Below are positions 63,623-64,000 of a DNA stretch of 64,000 nt, in pieces (positions within the stretch are counted from its first letter, which is position 1; each line of letters starts with the position of its first letter). A program made the position numbers and the translations under genes. Source of the stretch: Salinivirga cyanobacteriivorans (GTDB lineage Bacteria; Bacteroidota; Bacteroidia; Bacteroidales; Salinivirgaceae); the NCBI RefSeq assembly GCF_001443605.1, contig NZ_CP013118.1:62001-126000 (forward strand). Direction: 5' to 3'. The notes beneath the pieces are model-generated. The model saw only the letters and a program-made list of their open reading frames with translations, had not been told where the DNA came from and made no database searches.

Positions 63623-64000
63623 TTAGTTTTTTATATGATTTCCTGGCGTTCCATCTGGTGTTCCAATGCTTTGGGACGCCAGGTTATCAATTTGGCCGAA
63701 CAGGTACGTTTTGATTTCATTCCGAAGCTTTGTAACGTTGTCCCAATAGATTATTTTGTACTTAAACCCACGGTTGGCATAACCGCCCGATTGATGCAGG
63801 TATTCCAGTTCCATTAATTCGCTGAGGTAACGGTACAGCTGTGTTTTGCTTAAATGCAGGGCATGCCTGACCTCCCGCTGGGTAAATTCGTACTGCTGAG
63901 GGTTGTCTTTTTCTAAAGCATAAGCCTTCAGTTTTTCAAAAAACTGCCGCAATGAGCCGTCCAGCTCGTCGACCTTCAAAAAAATACTCTCGAACATGAT
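63623..64000 (-). CDS. Primase/helicase of unit 4, C-terminal end only
   Basis: The frame is open to the right edge. The visible about 126 residues equal the end of primase copy 3 (winged helix, GTPDGTPGNHIKN end). Confidence 0.88.
   Translation of the reverse strand: MMFESIFLKVDELDGSLRQFFEKLKAYALEKDNPQQYEFTQREVRHALHLSKTQLYRYLSELMELEYLHQSGGYANRGFKYKIIYWDNVTKLRNEIKTYLFGQIDNLASQSIGTPDGTPGNHIKN

Larger units (their letters stand above)
60210..64000. repeat. Long direct repeat, right copy (pair with 45425-49215)
   Basis: Continues beyond the window. Offset to the left copy is 14,785 bp throughout. Confidence 0.93.
60250..64000. mobile_element. Unit 4 of the repeating mobile element, partial
   Basis: Same genes as unit 3 up to the C-terminus of the primase, where the window ends. 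It lies upstream of junction A. Confidence 0.8.

Noticed and set aside
1-64000. tRNA or rRNA genes
   Set aside because: I saw no CCA-ended cloverleaf or rRNA signature. None of the recombinase units lies next to a visible tRNA, so tRNA-site integration is not supported here.

Overview
The window is from a Bacteroidota genome. Three observations support this: -7 promoter boxes of the TAnnTTTG type, a serA of the short Lys-type seen in Bacteroides, and IS4, IS701 and IS21 elements typical of the phylum. I cannot place it below phylum. Positions 1 to about 27,450 are ordinary chromosome. They hold an RND-type efflux adaptor and TolC pair, gdhA, a large PEP/pyruvate-binding protein, a multidomain FAD/Fe-S oxidoreductase, a triple-FKBP isomerase, a membrane TPR protein, a serC-serA-DUF1015 operon, DNA-3-methyladenine glycosylase I, a PAS histidine kinase and an MFS/spermidine synthase fusion.

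From 27,477 to the right edge the window is accessory DNA. It opens with an IS4-family element carrying an IS701-family element inside it. Next is an IS21 element sitting in a broken primase gene, and then a tandem series of repeating units. Each unit, read on the minus strand, consists of a divergent XRE repressor gene, a CHC2-TOPRIM-AAA primase/helicase gene, either a pair of tyrosine recombinases plus a RelE-type toxin-antitoxin pair or a small winged-helix protein, about 1 kb of conserved non-coding DNA, a 69-bp junction sequence, an unrelated C-terminal domain, and a small gene tightly coupled to it.

The 69-bp junction occurs five times (36190, 45396, 54249, 57298, 60181). It encodes the end of a metzincin-like metallopeptidase domain, WKYQWD to IFEDVEE. 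In two copies (B and C) part of the metallopeptidase still lies upstream. In three copies (A, D and E) the sequence switches at the first codon of the junction to the end of the mobile unit. I read this as a polymorphic-toxin locus: five different toxin tips (A to E), each followed at -4 to +11 bp by a candidate immunity gene. Tips A, B and E carry Cys/His motifs like peptidoglycan-cleaving L,D-transpeptidase or NlpC/P60 enzymes, and their partners have signal peptides. Tips C and D are paired with two-helix membrane proteins. The toxin and immunity roles are inferred from layout and motifs, not demonstrated.

The units look recently mobile and amplified. The stretch from about 45,425 to 49,215 reappears without indel at 60,210 to 64,000, exactly 14,785 bp away. 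A second pair, about 33,345-34,421 and 42,575-43,652, lies 9,230 bp apart. Decay is visible as well: a 20-bp hairpin insertion destroys the zinc site of metallopeptidase C, IS21 copies interrupt two units, and tip D is split between two frames. The parent full-length toxin gene and its secretion system are not in the window.
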